From assembly GCF_001008165.2 (NCBI RefSeq), contig NZ_CP011452.2, forward strand, positions 1,364,001 through 1,428,000: 64,000 nt of DNA. The letters are read 5' to 3'. The notes beneath the pieces are model-generated. The model worked only from the letters and a program-made list of their open reading frames with translations, was not told the origin of the DNA and searched no databases. The DNA is from Croceibacterium atlanticum (GTDB lineage: Bacteria; Pseudomonadota; Alphaproteobacteria; Sphingomonadales; Sphingomonadaceae). The position numbers and the translations under genes were made by a program. Shown one piece after another: positions 27,314-39,029 of this stretch; position 1 is the first letter of the stretch, and the number at the start of each line of letters is the position of its first letter.

Positions 27314-28533
27314 TGCCCGGCCTCCTTCTCCAGGGCGTTGCGAAGATCGAACTTCTCACGCTGAAGATACGGATTACGCCGCGTGATCGCCAGCAGCAGG
27401 CCGATGGCGAAACATTGGGCAATGGTGGAAGACCCGCCATAGCTGATCAGCGGCAGGGTCGTGCCCTTGGATGGGAAGAGTTGCAGATTGACCATGATAT
27501 TGATGAAGGCCTGCCCGCCGAAAAGGGCGGTAAGACCGGCTGCGGATAGGATGATGAACAGATTGTCCTCGCTCAGCAGGCGCACGAAAATGCGCAGCAC
27601 AATGGCGAGATAGAGAACCACGATCAGACCGCAAACCAGCAGGCCGAATTCCTCCCCGATTACGGAGAAAATATAGTCGGTATGCGCTTCGGGCAGACGC
27701 ATCTTCTGCGTGCCGAGCCACAAACCGCTGCCCGTCCAGCCACCGGCCAGCAATGTGCGGCTGGCCAGATCCACCTGGTCGAATGCGGTGCCCCCGCCAA
27801 GGAAGGAATCGATACGGTGGCGGGCATTGTCATAGAACATATAGGCCAGGGCGATGCACGCCGTGCCGCCGCCCACCAGGATCGCGATGCGTTGCAGCGG
27901 CAGCCCCGCCAGCATGGCCAGCACGAACCACACGCCGGCAAACAGGATCGCCTCCCCCAGATTGGGCTGCATCATCAGCAACGTGATAATGGCCGCCAGC
28001 AGTGCCACGCTGATCGGGATGACCGGCAGTTCCGGATCGCGCACCCGCCAGGACAGGATCCATGCGCAGAGCACGGCAAAGGCCGGTTTCAGGAATTCGC
28101 TGGGCTGGAAGGACATGCCGATATTGATCCAGCGCCGCGCGCCATTCACCTCCGTACCGATTATCGGCACGAGGCATAATGCCAGGAACATGGCGGCAGC
28201 CAGAAGTATGCCGCCCCGGCGGACCCATTCACGCGGCATCAGCGAAGTGACGAACAGAACCATCAGGCCCAGCAACTGGAACCGCAGGTGCAGCCAGAAG
28301 AAATATAGATCGGGCAGAGTCCCGGCGGCACCCGAAAGGCGGCGCGCACTGGCCGGGGAAGAAGCCGCGACGGCGACCGATCCGATCGCCATCAGCAGCA
28401 GCACCAGCGACAGGAGGACGCGGTCAATCTCCCGCCACCAGATCTGCAGGCGGCGCTTGCGCGTATTGGGGAACTGCGCGCCTCGCTGGCGCAGGTCACC
28501 CTGGCGCGAGACATAGGGGCGCGCCAGGGTCAT
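27310..28533 (-). CDS. ftsW: septal peptidoglycan glycosyltransferase FtsW (SEDS)
   Basis: SEDS-family lipid II polymerase of the divisome. The 407-residue protein has about ten hydrophobic helices. The SEDS signatures are GARRWINIGMSFQPSEFLKPAF, QPNLGEAILF, HTDYIFSVIGEEFGLL and the C-terminal KGTTLPLISYGGSSTIAQCFAIG. The ATG at 28533 ([11 protein letters not shown]) overlaps the murD stop by 4 bases; the longer in-frame lead is murD coding in another frame. It works with FtsI, encoded in the same cluster. Confidence 0.94.
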   Translation of the reverse strand: MTLARPYVSRQGDLRQRGAQFPNTRKRRLQIWWREIDRVLLSLVLLLMAIGSVAVAASSPASARRLSGAAGTLPDLYFFWLHLRFQLLGLMVLFVTSLMPREWVRRGGILLAAAMFLALCLVPIIGTEVNGARRWINIGMSFQPSEFLKPAFAVLCAWILSWRVRDPELPVIPISVALLAAIITLLMMQPNLGEAILFAGVWFVLAMLAGLPLQRIAILVGGGTACIALAYMFYDNARHRIDSFLGGGTAFDQVDLASRTLLAGGWTGSGLWLGTQKMRLPEAHTDYIFSVIGEEFGLLVCGLIVVLYLAIVLRIFVRLLSEDNLFIILSAAGLTALFGGQAFINIMVNLQLFPSKGTTLPLISYGGSSTIAQCFAIGLLLAITRRNPYLQREKFDLRNALEKEAGQ

Positions 28534-29888
28534 GAAGCGGTTCCGGCCATTGGAACCGGGCAATCCGCACCGGGCTGCCCGGTAATGCCGGCCACGAGCC
28601 GGCGGAAACATTCACCCCGCGTTTCATAATCGCGAAACTGGTCGAAACTGGCGCATGCGGGGGAGAACAGCACGACATCGCCGGGCCGGGATGCCTCATT
28701 CGCACGGCGCACTGCCTCGCTCAGCATTTCGCAGCGTTCCACCGGCATCTGGCCTTCCAATATGCTGGCAAAGCGCGGCCCTGCTTCCCCTATCGTATAG
28801 GCGCAGGCGATATTGCCGAAAGCCGGGGCGCATTCGTCCAGATCGTCCGCCTTGGGCAGGCCGCCGCAGATCCAGTGCACGCGCCGTTCCGGATCCGGGG
28901 GAAAGGCGGCCAGCGCCGGCGCGGTGGAGGCCGGATTGGTCGCCTTGCTGTCATTCACATAAAGAACGCCGTCAAATTCGCCGAGCCGTTCCATCCTGTG
29001 GGGCAAGCCGCGAAAACTGGCGAGGCCGGCCAGCAATTGATCCCGCCCCATCCCCAGTTCCAGCACCAATGCCGCGGCGATCGCGGCATTCTGCAGATTA
29101 TGGGGACCTTGCAGCGAAGGCCAATCGGCCTGGTGATCGCGCAGGCCTTCAAGATCGGCGCAGATCGCACGTTCCGCCCCGCGCCGCTGGGCTTCCGCCT
29201 GCTGCACCACGCAAGTTGCCGGATCGGCACAACCGAAAACGGCGAACTGCCCGGCACCCTGCATGGCAAACAGGCGCGCCTTGGAAGCGGCATAGGCTTC
29301 AAAACCATCATAACGGTCCAGATGGTCAGGCGTGATATTGGTCAGTGCCGCCGCTTCGCAAGCCAGAGAACGGGTCAGATCGATCTGGTAACTGGAAAGT
29401 TCCAGCACATAGGCGCCGCCTTCGGCCAGTGGCTCTTCCGCCAGGATGGGCAGGCCGATATTGCCGCCCATGCGGGCCGGGACGCCCGCCTGTTCCAGCA
29501 GGTGCCGGACAAGCGCGGTCGTGGTCGATTTTCCATTGGTGCCGGTAATGCCGATCACCTTGTGCGGCGGCAGTTCAGGCCGCGCCATGGCGAACAGCTC
29601 GATATCGCCGATCAGCGGCACACCCGCTTCACGGGCACGTTCCACGATGGGATGGGTATTCAGCGGCACACCGGGCGAAAGCACGATGCCATCCATGCCC
29701 AAAAGATCCACCGCCAGCGGATCGGCGAATTCCACCCTCCCGGCCAGTTCCTCGCGCGGGCTTTCACGCCGGTCCCACGCCGTCACCGCGGCGCCGCTTG
29801 CCAGCAGTGTTTCCACCACCGCCATCCCGGACCGGGCGAGGCCAAGCACGAAGTAGCGCTTGCCGGAAAAGGCGGAGGCAGTGATCAT
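28530..29888 (-). CDS. murD: UDP-N-acetylmuramoylalanine--D-glutamate ligase
   Basis: Adds D-Glu to UDP-MurNAc-L-Ala. The 452-residue protein has the N-terminal domain [35 protein letters not shown], the P-loop [41 protein letters not shown], and the C-terminal [20 protein letters not shown] and [19 protein letters not shown]. The ATG at 29888 overlaps the mraY stop by 4 bases. Confidence 0.95.
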   Translation of the reverse strand: MITASAFSGKRYFVLGLARSGMAVVETLLASGAAVTAWDRRESPREELAGRVEFADPLAVDLLGMDGIVLSPGVPLNTHPIVERAREAGVPLIGDIELFAMARPELPPHKVIGITGTNGKSTTTALVRHLLEQAGVPARMGGNIGLPILAEEPLAEGGAYVLELSSYQIDLTRSLACEAAALTNITPDHLDRYDGFEAYAASKARLFAMQGAGQFAVFGCADPATCVVQQAEAQRRGAERAICADLEGLRDHQADWPSLQGPHNLQNAAIAAALVLELGMGRDQLLAGLASFRGLPHRMERLGEFDGVLYVNDSKATNPASTAPALAAFPPDPERRVHWICGGLPKADDLDECAPAFGNIACAYTIGEAGPRFASILEGQMPVERCEMLSEAVRRANEASRPGDVVLFSPACASFDQFRDYETRGECFRRLVAGITGQPGADCPVPMAGTAS

Positions 29889-30955
29889 CTGAGCTTCAGC
29901 GTAGCCAGACCAAGCACGGCAAGGACGATGGCGATGATCCAGAAACGGATCACCACGGTCGATTCCTTCCAGCCGAGCTGTTCGAAATGATGGTGGATCG
30001 GCGCCATGCGAAAAATCCGCTTGCCCGTCCGCTTGAACCAGAAGACCTGGATTATGACGCTGGCGGTTTCCATCACGAACAGGCCGCCAATGATCAGCAG
30101 GACGATTTCGTGATGCGACGCGACGGCAATCGCGCCCAGCGCACCGCCCAGGGCCAGGCTGCCCGTATCGCCCATGAAGACAGCGGCCGGCGGCGCGTTG
30201 AACCACAGGAAGGCAAGACCCGCCCCCATGATTCCGGCGCAGAAGATCGCCAGTTCACCGGCCCCCTCTACATAGGGAATGCCGAGATAGGCCGTGAAGT
30301 CCACGCGCCCGACCAGGTAGCAGATGATGGCAAAGGCGCCCGCCGCGATCACCACGGGCATGGTGGCCAGCCCGTCCAGCCCATCAGTCAGGTTCACCGC
30401 ATTGCCGAAGCCGACGATCACCGTTGCGGCAAAGACATAATAGAACGGCCCCAGCGGCACGGAACGGCCGGAGAAGAAAGGCACATAGAGATCGGTGCTG
30501 ATCTGCCCAACGATGATCCAGGCAGCGATGCCCGCAACGATGAATTCCAGCAGAAGGCGGACCTTGCCGGAAACGCCCTTGTGGCTTTTCTTGGTCACCT
30601 TGTCGAAATCATCGAGAAATCCGATCAGGCCGAAACCCGCCGTCACTGCCAGGCAGGCCCAGACCAGCGGGCTGTAGGGATCCATCCACAGCAGCATGGA
30701 AATGACCAGCGCGATCAGGATCATCAGCCCGCCCATGGTGGGCGTGCCGACTTTGGCCAGATGGGTTTTCGGCCCGTCTTCCCGGATCGGTTGCCCCTTG
30801 CCCTGCCGGACGCGCAGCATGTTGATGAAACGCGGCCCGATCAGCAGGCCAAGCACCATCGCCGTGAGCAAGGTCGCCCCTGCACGGAAAGTCTGATAGC
30901 GAACGAGATTGAACAGACCTTCGAATTCAAGCCATTGTGCGAGCAGATAAAGCAC
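29885..30955 (-). CDS. mraY: phospho-N-acetylmuramoyl-pentapeptide transferase
   Basis: Makes lipid I from UDP-MurNAc-pentapeptide and undecaprenyl phosphate. The 356-residue polytopic protein carries [30 protein letters not shown] (catalytic Asp pair), [28 protein letters not shown] and the [22 protein letters not shown] motif. The start is GTG at 30955. This is the one cluster junction without an overlap: six bases separate it from the murF stop, and an AGGGAAGG site lies at the end of murF. Confidence 0.95.
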   Translation of the reverse strand: MLYLLAQWLEFEGLFNLVRYQTFRAGATLLTAMVLGLLIGPRFINMLRVRQGKGQPIREDGPKTHLAKVGTPTMGGLMILIALVISMLLWMDPYSPLVWACLAVTAGFGLIGFLDDFDKVTKKSHKGVSGKVRLLLEFIVAGIAAWIIVGQISTDLYVPFFSGRSVPLGPFYYVFAATVIVGFGNAVNLTDGLDGLATMPVVIAAGAFAIICYLVGRVDFTAYLGIPYVEGAGELAIFCAGIMGAGLAFLWFNAPPAAVFMGDTGSLALGGALGAIAVASHHEIVLLIIGGLFVMETASVIIQVFWFKRTGKRIFRMAPIHHHFEQLGWKESTVVIRFWIIAIVLAVLGLATLKLR

Positions 30956-30961
30956 TGGCGA

Positions 30962-32415
<1,454 letters not shown>

Positions 32416-32419
<4 letters not shown>

Positions 32420-33894
32420 CCGTTCGCTCCTGCCAGTTCGGCCGCGCATTCGCGGGCCACTGCAACATCGTCAAAGGGCAGCACGCGCATCGTGTCGCCC
32501 GCTCCGACGATCTGCCCCTGTTCGTGCCCCTTTCCGGCAATGAGCACGATATCTTCGCCGCCAGCCTCTTCTATGGCCGCCCGGATGGCTGCCCGCCGGT
32601 CAGCAACCTCCCGCGCACCCGGTGCCCCTTCCAGCACCTGCGCGCGAATGGCCGCCGGCTCCTCTCCCCGAGGATTGTCATCCGTGACAATCACCAGTTC
32701 GGACTTCTCCACGGCAATGGCGCCCATCGGCGCGCGCTTGCCCTTGTCGCGATCGCCGCCCGCACCGAAAACGGTGATCAGCCGCCCCGCAACATGCGGG
32801 CGCAGCGCATCCATCACCGCGCCCAGCGCATCGGGCGTGTGGGCGTAATCGACATATATGGGTGCGCCGGTCCTGCTGATGGCCGCACGTTCCAACCGGC
32901 CGCGCACCGGCTGCAGGCGCGACAATGCATCGAACACCGCCCCCGCTTCGCCGCCCGTGGCCAGAACCAGCCCGGCGGCGACCAGCGCGTTTTCGGCCTG
33001 ATAGGCACCGATCAGCGAAAGGCGGACATTGCGTTCCGCACCTTCATATTCGATGCGAAGATCCTGCCCCAATTGCCCGGCTTCACGGCCAAGCAGGCGG
33101 ATTGTTTCACCCGCTTCGCCAACAGTCATCAGTATCAGGCCGCGCCGCTGCGCCACTTCGCAGGCACGGGCGGACCATGGATCGTCGGCCCAGATCACCG
33201 CCGTTCCATCATCCTGAACGACTTCGGAGAACAGCCGCATCTTGGCGGCAAAATAATCCTCCATATCGGCATGATAATCCAGATGGTCGCGGCTGAGATT
33301 GGTGAAGCCGCCCGCCGCCACCGGCAGACCTTCATTGCGATATTGAGAGAGGCCGTGGCTCGACGCCTCATATGCGACATGGGTCACCCCCTCGCGCGCC
33401 AGCCCCGCCATGTTGGAAAGGAAGGTCACGATATCGGGCGTGGTCAGCCCGGTCGAAACGCTCTCGTCCGGCGTGGTGACACCCAGCGTACCGATAGAAG
33501 CAGCGCGATGCCCGCAGATCCGCCAGATCTGGCGCACCATCTCCACTGTCGATGTCTTGCCATTGGTGCCGGTCACGCCGACAATCGTTGCTGGCACCGG
33601 GCGGAAGAATTGCGCGGCCAGCCGGGCAAAGGCCCGCCGCGGCAAATCATCGGCGATATGGACGGCACCATCGACGCGCACTTCCGGCCGGGCAACCACT
33701 GCTATCGCGCCAGCGGCGATCGCGGCGGGGATGAAATCCTCCCCATTCACGGCCGCGCCCTGGAAGGCACCGAATATTGTGCCCGGGGCAATTTTGCGAT
33801 GATCGATGGCGAAGCCGGTCACTGCCCGGTCGCCATCCTCCCCCGGATTGCATGGCGGCAGGCCCGCCGCTTCGATCAGCCGTGCCAGCTTCAT
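32416..33894 (-). CDS. murE: UDP-MurNAc-L-Ala-D-Glu--meso-diaminopimelate ligase
   Basis: Adds meso-DAP to the muramyl dipeptide. The 492-residue protein shows GFAIDHRKIAPGTIFGAFQG, P-loop GVTGTNGKTSTVEMVRQIW, the YEASSHGLSQ segment, TNLSRDHLDYHADMEDYF and YVDYAHTPDALG. The DNPR motif in VTDDNPRGEEP indicates meso-DAP rather than lysine specificity. The ATG at 33894 overlaps the ftsI stop by 4 bases; the long in-frame upstream extension runs antiparallel through ftsI and is rejected. Confidence 0.96.
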
Positions 33895-35624
33895 TCCCTT
33901 GCCTTCCCTGCCAGCGGCACCAGCGGTTCCAGATCGGTCAGGTCGATATCGCGCGTATCGTCCGGCAGCACGCCCAGCAGCGGGCCGATGCGCGGAACCA
34001 GCCGCCCGACAATCGGTGCCGCGTTCCAGGCCGCCGTGCGTTGATAGGAACTGGCAATTGTGCCCTTGGGCTCGTCCAGCATGGCGATCACGACATAGCG
34101 CGGCTTGTCCATCGGGAAGGCGGCGGCGAAAGTGGAGATCAGCGATGTCCGCGCATAGCCGCCATCGCTGGCCTTTTCCGCACTGCCCGTCTTGCCGCCC
34201 ACGCGGAAACCGGCGGCGTCCGCGCTCCTGCCCGTGCCGTAAACCACGATCATGCGCAGCAATTGGTTCATCCGCGCGCTGGTGGAAGATTTGAACACGC
34301 GGCGACCGCGCGGCGCCTCGCCCGGGCCCAGCTTGTGCAGAGTGGCCGGACGCCAGATCCCGCCATTGACCATCGCGGCATAGGCGCTGGCGAGATGCAG
34401 CGGAGTGACGGCAATACCGTGGCCATAGCCGACCGTCATCGCCCGCAGACGCTTCCACTTGCCCTTTTCATAGATCGGATAGCCGCGCGCGGGCAGTTCG
34501 ATATAGGGCCGTTCCTCCATTCCCAGATCGCGCATCACCCGTTGCAGACGGTCCGCGCCCAGTTCGTCCACCACCTTGGCGGTCACGATATTGGAAGAAT
34601 GGATCAGCCCCTGCGGCACGTTCAGCGTCGGCGCGATGGTGTGGCTGTCGCGTATGGGAAAGCCGTCGACACGCATCGGCTTGTCGGCTTCGAAGCGCTT
34701 GGAAAGATCGGTCACCGCGCCATGATCGATCGCGGCAGCCACTGTCAGCGGCTTGAAGGTGGAACCCAGTTCATAGACCTGGTTCGTCACCCGGTTGAAC
34801 ATGTTGGCTTCGCCTTCGGCGTCGATCTTGTTGGGATCGAATTCCGGCAAAGAGGCCAGCGCCAACACTTCGCCCGTATCCACGTCCAGCACGAGGCCCG
34901 CCGCGCCGACCGCATCGACCGACAGCATCCCCCGCCGCAATTCGTCTTCCAGCGCGCCCTGCACGCGGACATCGATGGACAGGGCCGCCGGATGCGCACG
35001 CTGGGCCGGATCGGTCAATTGCTTGTCCAGCACCGCTTCCATGCCGACGCGGCCGTGCCCATCGGCCGCGACATAGCCCAGAACATGGGCGCCCAGGCTG
35101 CCCTGCGGATAATGCCGATCCGTTTCGCGCGGCATCTCCAGCGCAAGTTCGCCAATGGCATAGACCTTGTTGGCATCTTCCGGCAGCACGCGGCGCCGCA
35201 GATAGCCTGCTTTGCCCGAGGCGAGCTTTTCGGCAATTTCCGCCTGGTCCAGATCGGGGAAAATCGCCTTGAGTTCTGCCGCCACTTCCTGCGCACTGCG
35301 CACCAGCGGAGGGCCGCTGTCACCCAGCGCGGAGGGGTTGTACCACAACGCATAAGCAGGAAAGGCACGCGCGAGCGGCGTGCCATTGCGATCGGTGATT
35401 TCGCCGCGCGGGGGCAGCAGCGCTTCTGCCATGCTGCGTTCGGTTGGCGCAGGCTGAACGAAGCCGAGCCATGCAATGCGCATCAGCGCCGCCCCGGCGA
35501 GAAGCAGAAAGGCCAGCCCGACCAGCAATGTGCGCAATTGCGCGATCAGCAGGCTGCGCCGCCGGATATTGACCAGCCTGATGCGGCCCGCCGGGATCGG
35601 TCGCGGCGCTGCCAGCGTGGTCAC
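33891..35624 (-). CDS. ftsI: septal transpeptidase FtsI (PBP3)
   Basis: Class B penicillin-binding protein that cross-links septal peptidoglycan. The 577-residue protein has one transmembrane helix at about 28-50, the pedestal domain beginning RGEITDRNGTPLA, and the transpeptidase domain with catalytic Ser288 in STFK (288-291), SSN at 343-345 and KTG at 478-480. The start is GTG at 35624, overlapping the ftsL stop as GTGA, and its stop overlaps murE as ATGA. Confidence 0.96.
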   Translation of the reverse strand: MTTLAAPRPIPAGRIRLVNIRRRSLLIAQLRTLLVGLAFLLLAGAALMRIAWLGFVQPAPTERSMAEALLPPRGEITDRNGTPLARAFPAYALWYNPSALGDSGPPLVRSAQEVAAELKAIFPDLDQAEIAEKLASGKAGYLRRRVLPEDANKVYAIGELALEMPRETDRHYPQGSLGAHVLGYVAADGHGRVGMEAVLDKQLTDPAQRAHPAALSIDVRVQGALEDELRRGMLSVDAVGAAGLVLDVDTGEVLALASLPEFDPNKIDAEGEANMFNRVTNQVYELGSTFKPLTVAAAIDHGAVTDLSKRFEADKPMRVDGFPIRDSHTIAPTLNVPQGLIHSSNIVTAKVVDELGADRLQRVMRDLGMEERPYIELPARGYPIYEKGKWKRLRAMTVGYGHGIAVTPLHLASAYAAMVNGGIWRPATLHKLGPGEAPRGRRVFKSSTSARMNQLLRMIVVYGTGRSADAAGFRVGGKTGSAEKASDGGYARTSLISTFAAAFPMDKPRYVVIAMLDEPKGTIASSYQRTAAWNAAPIVGRLVPRIGPLLGVLPDDTRDIDLTDLEPLVPLAGKARE

Positions 35625-36127
35625 GGCACATCGCTCCGGATGACCGCGCCCAGCTGGATACGCATCGGCCCGCCGGAAAGATCACCGCCGCGGGCCTTCA
35701 CCTTCTCAGGCTCCAGCAAGGCTTCGCTCATCGGCTTGCCGGTGAGCGGAGAAACCAGTTTCGGGAAATCGGGCGTGCCATCCTGCGCGGCAGTTCCGGC
35801 CACGCGGATAGGGGCCGGCGCATCGGCGGAACGCGGGCTGCCGAGACTTGCCAATTGCCGTTCATTTTCCACGAACTGGCCCGCCGTCGGCGCGGTATAG
35901 CCGAAATCGACACGGTTCCAGGCCGCCAGCTGCAATTGGTTGGCGCGTGTTTCAAATTCGGTTTCCAGCATGTTTTTCTGCTGTTCCAGCGAAACGATCT
36001 GCCTTTCGGCGCGCACCACTTCGCTGTGCACCGCGTTTACCTTGAGAAGGAGCAGGACATAGAGCGCCGTGCAGATCGTGAGAACTGCGATCCAGCCGAC
36101 ACGGCGAATGCGGCTTTGCGGTGTCAT
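35621..36127 (-). CDS. ftsL: divisome protein FtsL-like
   Basis: A 168-residue bitopic protein in the ftsL position between rsmH and ftsI. It has a short cytoplasmic N-terminus, one helix at about 10-30 ([21 protein letters not shown]) and a heptad-like coiled coil at about 33-68 ([24 protein letters not shown]). The C-terminal periplasmic tail of about 90 residues is longer than in E. coli FtsL (121 residues in total). The assignment rests on topology and gene order, because FtsL sequences diverge strongly. ATG at 36127, ATGA overlap with rsmH. Confidence 0.85.
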   Translation of the reverse strand: MTPQSRIRRVGWIAVLTICTALYVLLLLKVNAVHSEVVRAERQIVSLEQQKNMLETEFETRANQLQLAAWNRVDFGYTAPTAGQFVENERQLASLGSPRSADAPAPIRVAGTAAQDGTPDFPKLVSPLTGKPMSEALLEPEKVKARGGDLSGGPMRIQLGAVIRSDVP

Positions 36128-37068
36128 GCGGCCTCCCTTGCCGGTGCGACGGTTCGTGTGGCGGCGCGCAATGTGGAAGAACGCGCCCTGGGGTTGCGAA
36201 GCACTTCCGCCTCGGACGGGCGGATCGCTTTTGAAAGCCGGGTGAATGTCGGGGCATTTTCCTGCGGCACGTCCGGCAGGTGCCGGCTGACCCGCCCCGT
36301 TGCGCCCGCCGCTTCTTTCAGGAAGCGTTTGACGATCCGGTCTTCCAGGCTGTGGAAGCTGACCACGGCCAGCCGCCCACCTTCACGAAGCAGGTGTTCC
36401 GCGGCGGAAAGCCCGGATGCCAGCTCGTCCAGCTCGCCATTCACATGGAGGCGGATCGCCTGGAACGTGCGCGTTGCGGGATCCTTCGGCGCGCCGGGAC
36501 GATGGCCGAGCGCCTTGCGCACGACCTGGGCGAGCTGGCCGGTCGTGGTCAGCGGCCGCGCCGCAACGATGGCGCGGGCGACGCGGCGGCTCTGCCGTTC
36601 CTCGCCATAGCGATAGATAACGTCGGCAATCTCCGCCTCGTCCGCCCCGTTCACGAAATCGGCGGCATTCGGCCCGCTCTGCTCCATCGTCATGTCCAGC
36701 GGACCTTCGCTGGAAAAGGCAAAGCCCCGTTCCGGCTGGTCGAGCTGCATGGAGGAAACGCCGATATCCATGGTCACGCCGTCCACCTGCGCGACCCCGG
36801 CCTCCGCCATTGCAGAAAACATTTCCGAAAAACGGCGGGGATGGAGGACAAGACGCGGCGGGTTCTCACGCGTTTCAGGCCATTCGCGGCCAGCCGCAAT
36901 CGCATCGGGATCACGATCGAAAGCATGAACCGTGGCGCCCGCATCCAGCAAGGCGCGCGTATAACCGCCGGCACCGAAAGTGGCGTCCACCATCACGTCG
37001 CCCGGCTGCGGCGCCAGCGCGTCGATCACTTCATCCAGCAGGACAGGAATATGCGGGGCGCCGGTCAT
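36124..37068 (-). CDS. rsmH: 16S rRNA (cytosine-1402-N4)-methyltransferase
   Basis: SAM-dependent methylation of C1402 in the ribosomal P site (MraW/RsmH). The 314-residue protein shows [13 protein letters not shown] at the N-terminus, the SAM motif [38 protein letters not shown]-like text (here [14 protein letters not shown]), and the C-terminal [21 protein letters not shown] at 37068 overlaps the mraZ stop by 4 bases. Confidence 0.96.
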   Translation of the reverse strand: MTGAPHIPVLLDEVIDALAPQPGDVMVDATFGAGGYTRALLDAGATVHAFDRDPDAIAAGREWPETRENPPRLVLHPRRFSEMFSAMAEAGVAQVDGVTMDIGVSSMQLDQPERGFAFSSEGPLDMTMEQSGPNAADFVNGADEAEIADVIYRYGEERQSRRVARAIVAARPLTTTGQLAQVVRKALGHRPGAPKDPATRTFQAIRLHVNGELDELASGLSAAEHLLREGGRLAVVSFHSLEDRIVKRFLKEAAGATGRVSRHLPDVPQENAPTFTRLSKAIRPSEAEVLRNPRARSSTLRAATRTVAPAREAA

Positions 37069-37565
37069 TTGCGCTTCGCCTTGGCCGCGGCATCATCTGC
37101 CAGCTTGCGGCAAACGGCCTGCTGCCCTTCCCAGCCCGCGCTCATCGCATAGAGCTGGTCCGGATCCCACAGGGTGAAGAACTGCCCGCCGCCCAGGAAG
37201 CAGATCCCGGCATCCAGCGCGGCAAGATCGGCAAGGTGATCGGGCAGGATGAAACGCCCGCTGGCATCGAAGGGGATTTCCGAAAAGGTCCACAATTGCG
37301 TGGCGCGCATTTCGCGGTCGAAATCCTGATCGCGGCGCAATGCCGCCTCTTCCTCGCGGTCGAGCTGCGCTTCGAAAGTGTCGGTGCGGGCAAGGCCGAA
37401 ACCGACCAGGCAGTTCCAACGATCATGCTTGGCCAGGCACAGCGTGCGGGGATCATCCTCGGTCGGGGCGATCGCCTTGCGGAACGAAGGAGGCAGCACA
37501 TAGCGACCCTTTTCGCCGCGAAGCGAAAAGCCCTGACCGCTATATCCTGATGGCCGCTGCGCCAC
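37065..37565 (-). CDS. mraZ: transcriptional regulator MraZ
   Basis: First gene of the dcw cluster; MraZ binds its own promoter and represses the cluster in other bacteria. The 166-residue protein has two SpoVT/AbrB-like halves: one around [11 protein letters not shown], the second around [19 protein letters not shown], plus the [13 protein letters not shown] segment. The start is GTG at 37565 with a GGGAG site five bases upstream. I did not find convincing repeated TGGG-type MraZ boxes by eye in the 213-base upstream gap. Confidence 0.94.
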   Translation of the reverse strand: MAQRPSGYSGQGFSLRGEKGRYVLPPSFRKAIAPTEDDPRTLCLAKHDRWNCLVGFGLARTDTFEAQLDREEEAALRRDQDFDREMRATQLWTFSEIPFDASGRFILPDHLADLAALDAGICFLGGGQFFTLWDPDQLYAMSAGWEGQQAVCRKLADDAAAKAKRK

Positions 37566-37740
37566 GTTTCTCCCTGCCCCCGCTGGCGTTGCTGATCACG
37601 GCACAACAGTTTCCCCGTTCGGGCGCGCGTCATCCGCGGCCCGCTCACACCCATTGAGGGAAGCGAAATGGACTTATTGACCGATGGTCCCGTTCTTTAA
37701 CGCGGCTCGGCACGGGAGAAAAGGGGAAATTGCGGGCGAA

Positions 37741-37761
37741 TTCGGAATCTTACGTTCCGAA
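37741..37761. repeat. perfect inverted repeat TTCGGAA-N7-TTCCGAA
   Basis: A 7-bp perfect dyad with a 7-base spacer in the gap between the GldG-like gene and mraZ. It is followed by no T-run on either strand. It could be an operator ahead of mraZ or an RNA hairpin ending the upstream transcript. Confidence 0.5.
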
Positions 37762-37778
37762 CTTCAGCAGGGCGGCCG

Positions 37779-38645
37779 CTAACCAGATGGCCCACCTTCC
37801 GGAAGGGCATCGGAATTAACCATGCAAATATCTGATTTTTCTTGGTTATCAGGCAAGCCTGCGCGCATCCCGTCGCGTCCCGTGAATTTCCCACTCGCTG
37901 GAAAAGCCTGATCGACCAGCCATGTCAGGGCCTGCCTTGCGCCCAGGTTTTCCCCGTAAAAATCAAGCAGGGCGGCATCCGCCAGGACAATTCCCGCGCC
38001 ATCCCCGATTTCACACCGGGCCAGCACATCCGCGCTTTCCAGCCGGCAATCGCCGTTCTGCGCGGCGAAGTGACCGGCCAGCCGCACGGGAATCTGCGGG
38101 CCAGCGCTTTCCACCATGCGCGAGCCAGCGGGCTGATTCTCGGCAAAAAACAGTTCCAGCCCCCAGTGATCGAGGATCGGGGACAGCAAAATCACGTCCT
38201 GCGGCCGCCGCCGGTCGCCGATGGGGAAGCGCGACTCGCCCGTCATCAACGGATCGGCGAAGAGGAGCAGGCGCCCGCCTTCACGGACCCACCGATCCAG
38301 CGCGACATTTTCCGCAGGGCTGAATGCGCGTGGCTGGGCCAGCAACAGATAGGAAAGCCCGGCCAGCGATTCCCTGTCCAGCCGGTCAAGCGGGCGCAGG
38401 GTAAAGCGGTCCTCCAGTGTGGCGCGCGCCCAATGCGGCTGCGCCTCGCCCGACAGAACATCGCCTACACCGCCCGCTTCACCCCAATAGATCGGGATCG
38501 TGCCCATCAGGCCAAGGACCGGCGCCGGATCCTCTACGGCATGTGCTGGCACGCAATCTTCCTCCGCCCCGGCAGGAGCGGCAAGCAACAGCGCCAGCAC
38601 CGCCGCAAGGGCGGCATCAGGGCCGCGCAGGCGGCGGATCGACAT
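37779..38645 (-). CDS. exported GldG/DUF4350-like protein of unknown function
   Basis: A 288-residue product with a signal peptide (MSIRRLRGPDAALAAVLALLLAAPAGAEE) and a domain reminiscent of the ABC-transporter auxiliary/GldG-like or DUF4350 fold. VLGLMGTIPIYW opens it, then LRPLDRLDRESLAGLSYLLLAQPRAFSPAENVALDRWVREGGRLLLFADPLM, a paralogue of glutamine-amidotransferase-like sheets. DHWGLELFF comes next, and then LARCEIGDGAGIVLADAALLDF. No C-terminal transmembrane anchor is obvious. ATG at 38645 lies inside the upstream gene (29-base overlap). Earlier in-frame starts would precede the signal peptide and are rejected. Family assignment is tentative. Confidence 0.6.
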   Translation of the reverse strand: MSIRRLRGPDAALAAVLALLLAAPAGAEEDCVPAHAVEDPAPVLGLMGTIPIYWGEAGGVGDVLSGEAQPHWARATLEDRFTLRPLDRLDRESLAGLSYLLLAQPRAFSPAENVALDRWVREGGRLLLFADPLMTGESRFPIGDRRRPQDVILLSPILDHWGLELFFAENQPAGSRMVESAGPQIPVRLAGHFAAQNGDCRLESADVLARCEIGDGAGIVLADAALLDFYGENLGARQALTWLVDQAFPASGKFTGRDGMRAGLPDNQEKSDICMVNSDALPEGGPSG

Positions 38646-39006
38646 CAGTTTCGGCAGGCGGCAGCGATTGCGGCCCCGGCGCCAGCGAAGGTTCGAGATT
38701 GGGCCGTGCCGGTTCCGCGGGAAGATCGGGGACCATGCCCGCATCGGCCAACGGGTCACTTGCCGGTGTCGCGCTTGGCTCCACCGCTACGGTCGGCGCG
38801 GCTTCGGGCACGGAACGGGCACGATTCTGTTCGGCATTGACCAGGATGATATTGGCCAGCCCGATCAACAGCACCATGGCACCAAGGCCGAAAGCGCCCA
38901 CCTGCAGGCGTTGCAGCGATTGTGCGCCAGTGCCGGAGGGCGGCTTCGCCGGTGCCTCTTCCGGGGCGAGCCCGGATTGCATCAGTTTGGACGGGTCGAA
39001 AGCCAT
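38617..39006 (-). CDS. small single-pass membrane protein, unknown
   Basis: A 129-residue protein with a cytoplasmic N-terminus (MAFDPSKLMQSGLAPEE), one helix at about 36-56 (VGAFGLGAMVLLIGLANIILV) and a Pro/Ala/Glu-rich periplasmic tail. No family is recognised. It is 23 bases downstream of cysK and overlaps the next gene by 29 bases in another frame, so the two unknown genes are probably co-translated. Such Pro-rich bitopic proteins can act as envelope scaffolds, but that is speculation. Confidence 0.65.
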   Translation of the reverse strand: MAFDPSKLMQSGLAPEEAPAKPPSGTGAQSLQRLQVGAFGLGAMVLLIGLANIILVNAEQNRARSVPEAAPTVAVEPSATPASDPLADAGMVPDLPAEPARPNLEPSLAPGPQSLPPAETDVDPPPARP

Positions 39007-39029
39007 GCCCGCATTCTAACGCCCGAAGA

